DNA from: Treponema bryantii NK4A124
Lineage (GTDB): Bacteria; Spirochaetota; Spirochaetia; Treponematales; Treponemataceae
NCBI RefSeq assembly: GCF_000421345.1
Contig: NZ_ATWV01000004.1
Location: 186,001 to 250,000, forward strand
DNA length: 64,000 nt
Reading direction: 5' to 3'
The notes under the pieces were generated by a model. It saw only the letters and a list, made by a program, of their open reading frames with translations. It made no database searches and was not told where the DNA came from. Shown here one piece after another: positions 61,183 through 64,000 of the stretch; the stretch's first letter is position 1; each line of letters starts with the position of its first letter. Position numbers and translations under genes: made by a program.

Positions 61183-63345
61183 ATGGCCAACGTAAACACA
61201 AAAGAAAAATCAATTTTACAGATTATTATAGACCTTTCAGAAAAACTCCAGGGCTGTAAGCTGGAAGAAGAGTTTCTTAAAGAAGAAAAAGAAAATCTTG
61301 AACATCTCGCTAATTATCTTAATGTTGACGAAACCTCTGCTGTTTTCTTTACAGTAATTTTTTATCTTCAAATGCAGGAGTCTTCTGCCTCCTCTCTTGC
61401 GGAAATTGCAGATTTTCTTGAAATCCCTCATATCAGCATATTGATTTATAGTCAGAATTTCAGTCTGCTTCAGAAAAAATTCCTGATTGAACAGAAAAAA
61501 TCAGACTCACGTCTTGCACGCAGAAATGACAGAAATTCAGGCTACGAAGTTACAGAACCGGTTGTAGAAAGCATTGTCGAAGGCACTCCAATTATTCAGA
61601 TTGAAGAAAGCAAAGATACCACCGACAAAATCTTTATGAATTTCTTCAATCTCTTTAAGAACTGTTTAAGAAACTCCTGTGTTGATGAAGATTTTTACAG
61701 AACCATCGCAACTTATGAACGAAAGTATGACCAGGATGAAATTATGGTCAATATCAAAAAGGAATTTCCGGAAGATCAGGAATCACGCATTATTCTTTAT
61801 CTGCTCAGTTCTCTTTGTATCTGCGGAAAAAATCTTATGGATGAAGATTCTGACTTTTTCTCGGATATTATCGGAATGTTTGTAAAATATACCCGTGCAA
61901 AACGATTAAGAGAGAAGACTGATGTTCTTTATGAAAAAAATCTTATAAAAACATCTTTTGAACAGATTTCTAATGATTACAGACGCCGTGACTGCTATGC
62001 AAGTATTTTAAAATTAAGTTATGAAGGAGTGAAGAAGCTCTTTGGAAGTCAGGCAGAAAAATATGCAGAAGAAGAAGATCAAAAATCTAATCTGGAAATT
62101 ACAATTGATGCTCTCCATGAATTTGCAATGACCTACGAAAAGCGGATGTCGCATCTTTTAAAAAAGCGTGAACTGTCTTCGCTGGAAGAAAAGTTTGCAG
62201 AGCTGCCTTTCTTTAAGAAAATTCTGAAAACTAAGCTTGAGGCTCAGGACAGATTTTTTCTTTATGACTGTACAAAGGACTTTCTTGATGGTAATGAATC
62301 CTGTCTCTGTTCTACTCTAAGTGACTTATATGCAAAAACTAATGCATACTTTACAAATCTTCGTAAAATGCTAGATGAAAAAGATGCTTTAAGCACCAAC
62401 GGCTTTATCGAAATTGAAAAAAATGACGTTGTAGAAAGAACAACAGTTACACTCAGCGACCGTACTATTGAATTGATTTACGGCAAGAATGCGGATTTGT
62501 ATAAAAAGAAGCCGATTTGCAACAAGAATATTCTTGAGCCGGAAAAGCTGAAAGAAAAGCAGCTTTTTTACTCTGAAAAGGTACAGAAGCAGATTGATAT
62601 GCTGGAGGAAAGCCTTTCGCAGAAAAATCTTGTTGCCATGCAGAAGCGTCTTGAAAAAAAGGGTCTTTCAAAAGGCGTTGCTGTGCTTCTTTATGGCGCA
62701 CCAGGAACCGGAAAGACTGAAACGGTTTATCAGCTTGCAAAAAAGACAAACAGAAAAATTCTTCATGTTGATATTTCTGAATCAAAATCAATGTGGTTTG
62801 GAGAGAGCGAAAAAATCGTAAAGAAGATTTTTACTAATTACAGAAAGCTCTGCCAGGATTCGGAACGTCACCTCGAAAACACACCGATTCTTTTGTTCAA
62901 CGAAGCTGATGCACTGATTTCTAAACGCAAGGATGTTACCCAGGGAAACTGTGCACAGACAGAAAATGCCATTCAGAATATTCTTCTGGAAGAAATGGAA
63001 AAACTGGATGGAATTATTTTTGCAACAACTAACCTCTGCAACAATATGGACAAGGCCTTTGAACGACGCTTCCTTTTTAAGGTTGAATACGAAAAACCAA
63101 GTCTTGAAGCCCGCAAAAAAATCTGGGGAAGCAAGCTGCCTGAGCTTTGCGATTCTGACCTTGAGAAACTCGCTGACCGCTTTGATTTTTCCGGTGGCGA
63201 AATTGACAATATTGTGCGAAAATGTGAAATGACAGAAATCATAAAAGGGACACTTCCTTCTTATGACGAAATCGCTGAACTCTGCGAAAACGAGCGGCTG
63301 GACAAAGAAGAAAACGAGTGCCGTGTAGGCTTCTGTTTTTCATAA
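61183..63345 (+). CDS. AAA family ATPase with variant Walker B
   Basis: 720 residues, cytoplasmic. The first ~450 residues are helical and unrecognised. The AAA domain follows: Walker A GAPGTGKT (505-512), pore region ESKSMWFGESEKIVKKIF, Walker B ILLFNEAD (569-576) with Asn where Asp is usual, sensor 1 IIFATTN and arginine finger region KAFERRF. Relatives of this subgroup share the NEAD form. A GTG-started FliG-like gene follows 22 bases later, so the pair is probably one operon. The substrate is unknown. Confidence 0.85.
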   Translation: MANVNTKEKSILQIIIDLSEKLQGCKLEEEFLKEEKENLEHLANYLNVDETSAVFFTVIFYLQMQESSASSLAEIADFLEIPHISILIYSQNFSLLQKKFLIEQKKSDSRLARRNDRNSGYEVTEPVVESIVEGTPIIQIEESKDTTDKIFMNFFNLFKNCLRNSCVDEDFYRTIATYERKYDQDEIMVNIKKEFPEDQESRIILYLLSSLCICGKNLMDEDSDFFSDIIGMFVKYTRAKRLREKTDVLYEKNLIKTSFEQISNDYRRRDCYASILKLSYEGVKKLFGSQAEKYAEEEDQKSNLEITIDALHEFAMTYEKRMSHLLKKRELSSLEEKFAELPFFKKILKTKLEAQDRFFLYDCTKDFLDGNESCLCSTLSDLYAKTNAYFTNLRKMLDEKDALSTNGFIEIEKNDVVERTTVTLSDRTIELIYGKNADLYKKKPICNKNILEPEKLKEKQLFYSEKVQKQIDMLEESLSQKNLVAMQKRLEKKGLSKGVAVLLYGAPGTGKTETVYQLAKKTNRKILHVDISESKSMWFGESEKIVKKIFTNYRKLCQDSERHLENTPILLFNEADALISKRKDVTQGNCAQTENAIQNILLEEMEKLDGIIFATTNLCNNMDKAFERRFLFKVEYEKPSLEARKKIWGSKLPELCDSDLEKLADRFDFSGGEIDNIVRKCEMTEIIKGTLPSYDEIAELCENERLDKEENECRVGFCFS

Positions 63346-63367
63346 CAAAACGCAAGGAGCAGGCTCG

Positions 63368-64000
63368 TGAAAAAGACAGCAAGCAAAGTTATAAACAATG
63401 ATAAAGATTCCAATAACACTGTTTTAAAATTCAGAAAGCAGCTTGAAGCAGCATGTGAAAAATCATTTGGAATAATAGAAGAGTTTTTTGATACCGGCTA
63501 CATGGTCTTTCTAGCCAAGCTACTTGTCTACCTGCCGGACCAGCGTCGAGAAGAAGCGCTCGCAAAGCTGCCGGAAGCAATTCGTCAAAACGTGAAAAGC
63601 TTATTCGATGCAGACAGTGAAAAAACTAATATTGAGCCAGGTGTTTTAAGTGCGGCAGGAACAGTTCTTAAGCGTTCAGGATTTTATGCAAAAGCTTGTG
63701 CAGCTGAAGTAATGAACAATTCGATATTGCCATGCAAACAGACAAAAGAAGAACTTGTAGACTTTTATACAATAAATCCTATTCTTGCAATGAATGTAGA
63801 TTATTATGCAACAGATTTATCTATTCTCTTATTTCTTGATGACAGGGCAATTCAAAAATGGCTGCGCGAAGTAGACCAGATGGATCTGGCAATAGCACTT
63901 AAAGGCCTTGATAACGAAATACGAGAAAAGGTATTCCAGAACATGAGCTACCATGCCGCTACCCTGCTTCGTGAAGACATGGAGTTTGTTGGGGAGGTAA
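63368..64000 (+). CDS. FliG-like protein (cut by the window end)
   Basis: The first 211 residues are visible. The start is GTG at 63368 with AGGAG 8 bases upstream. The stretch MDLAIALKGLDNEIREKVFQ then NMSYHAATLLREDMEFVGEV matches the FliG middle/C domain (ALKG.d.elrekil.NMs.raa..l.eDme). Upstream, YLPDQRREEALAKLPEAIRQ resembles a FliG ARM-type repeat. It has an extra basic N-terminus (KKTASKVINNDKDSNNTVLK). The context is an AAA ATPase, not flagellar genes, so it may be a paralogue with another role. Confidence 0.75.

Overview
The window is a chromosomal segment from a spirochaete, most likely a gut or rumen Treponema. The evidence is moderate to low G+C, spirochaete-type lipoprotein signal peptides, Asn at the RpoB position equivalent to E. 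coli 531 (reported for treponemes with natural rifampicin resistance), tRNA-Thr/rpmG/tRNA-Trp/secE ahead of nusG, no fusA between rpsG and tuf, and a beta-glucan degradation cluster. The species is not determined.

Layout. 1-7.7 kb: an ECF sigma factor cut by the window edge, cysS, murB, a protein with two cyclic-nucleotide-binding domains followed by two small exported proteins, a TPR protein and a PilZ protein. 7.8-36.35 kb: one co-oriented (minus strand) ribosome and RNA polymerase supercluster. In transcription order it reads tRNA-Thr, rpmG, tRNA-Trp, secE, nusG, rplK, rplA, rplJ, rplL, rpoB, rpoC, rpsL, rpsG, a structured gap of about 580 bp, tuf, then the S10, spc and alpha operons down to rplQ and a small zinc-ribbon protein. 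A good sigma-70 promoter precedes tRNA-Thr, a second precedes the tuf leader, and several junctions carry strong hairpins suited to attenuation or processing.

36.5-50.8 kb: housekeeping and signalling genes. These are a serine acetyltransferase, radA, an hsp20 with a textbook sigma-54 promoter, a CDP-alcohol phosphatidyltransferase, a cytidylate-kinase-like protein with an eroded P-loop, a NUDIX hydrolase, two envelope proteins, a PC4-like ssDNA-binding protein, an hprK-ptsH-lexA-holA run, a ribosome hibernation factor, rpoN itself and a DUF1015 protein. 50.8-59.6 kb: a minus-strand beta-glucan operon with a solute-binding protein, a CBM9-like lipoprotein, a clan GH-A glycosidase apparently fused to an outer-membrane beta-barrel, a GH16 laminarinase and two further lipoproteins. 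59.8-64 kb: an orphan beta-class DNA methyltransferase, then an AAA ATPase paired with a FliG-like protein cut by the window end.

The least expected observation is a pair of very long stem-loops at 40566-40729 and 44023-44165. Their stems differ by compensating changes while the terminal loop and flanking pairs are conserved. One lies beside the PC4-like ssDNA-binding gene. Other notable signals are the structured tuf leader, the glycosidase-barrel fusion, the sigma-54 promoter of hsp20 in the same window as rpoN, and four families of short dispersed palindromes, one of which shows covariation and sits at gene 3' ends.
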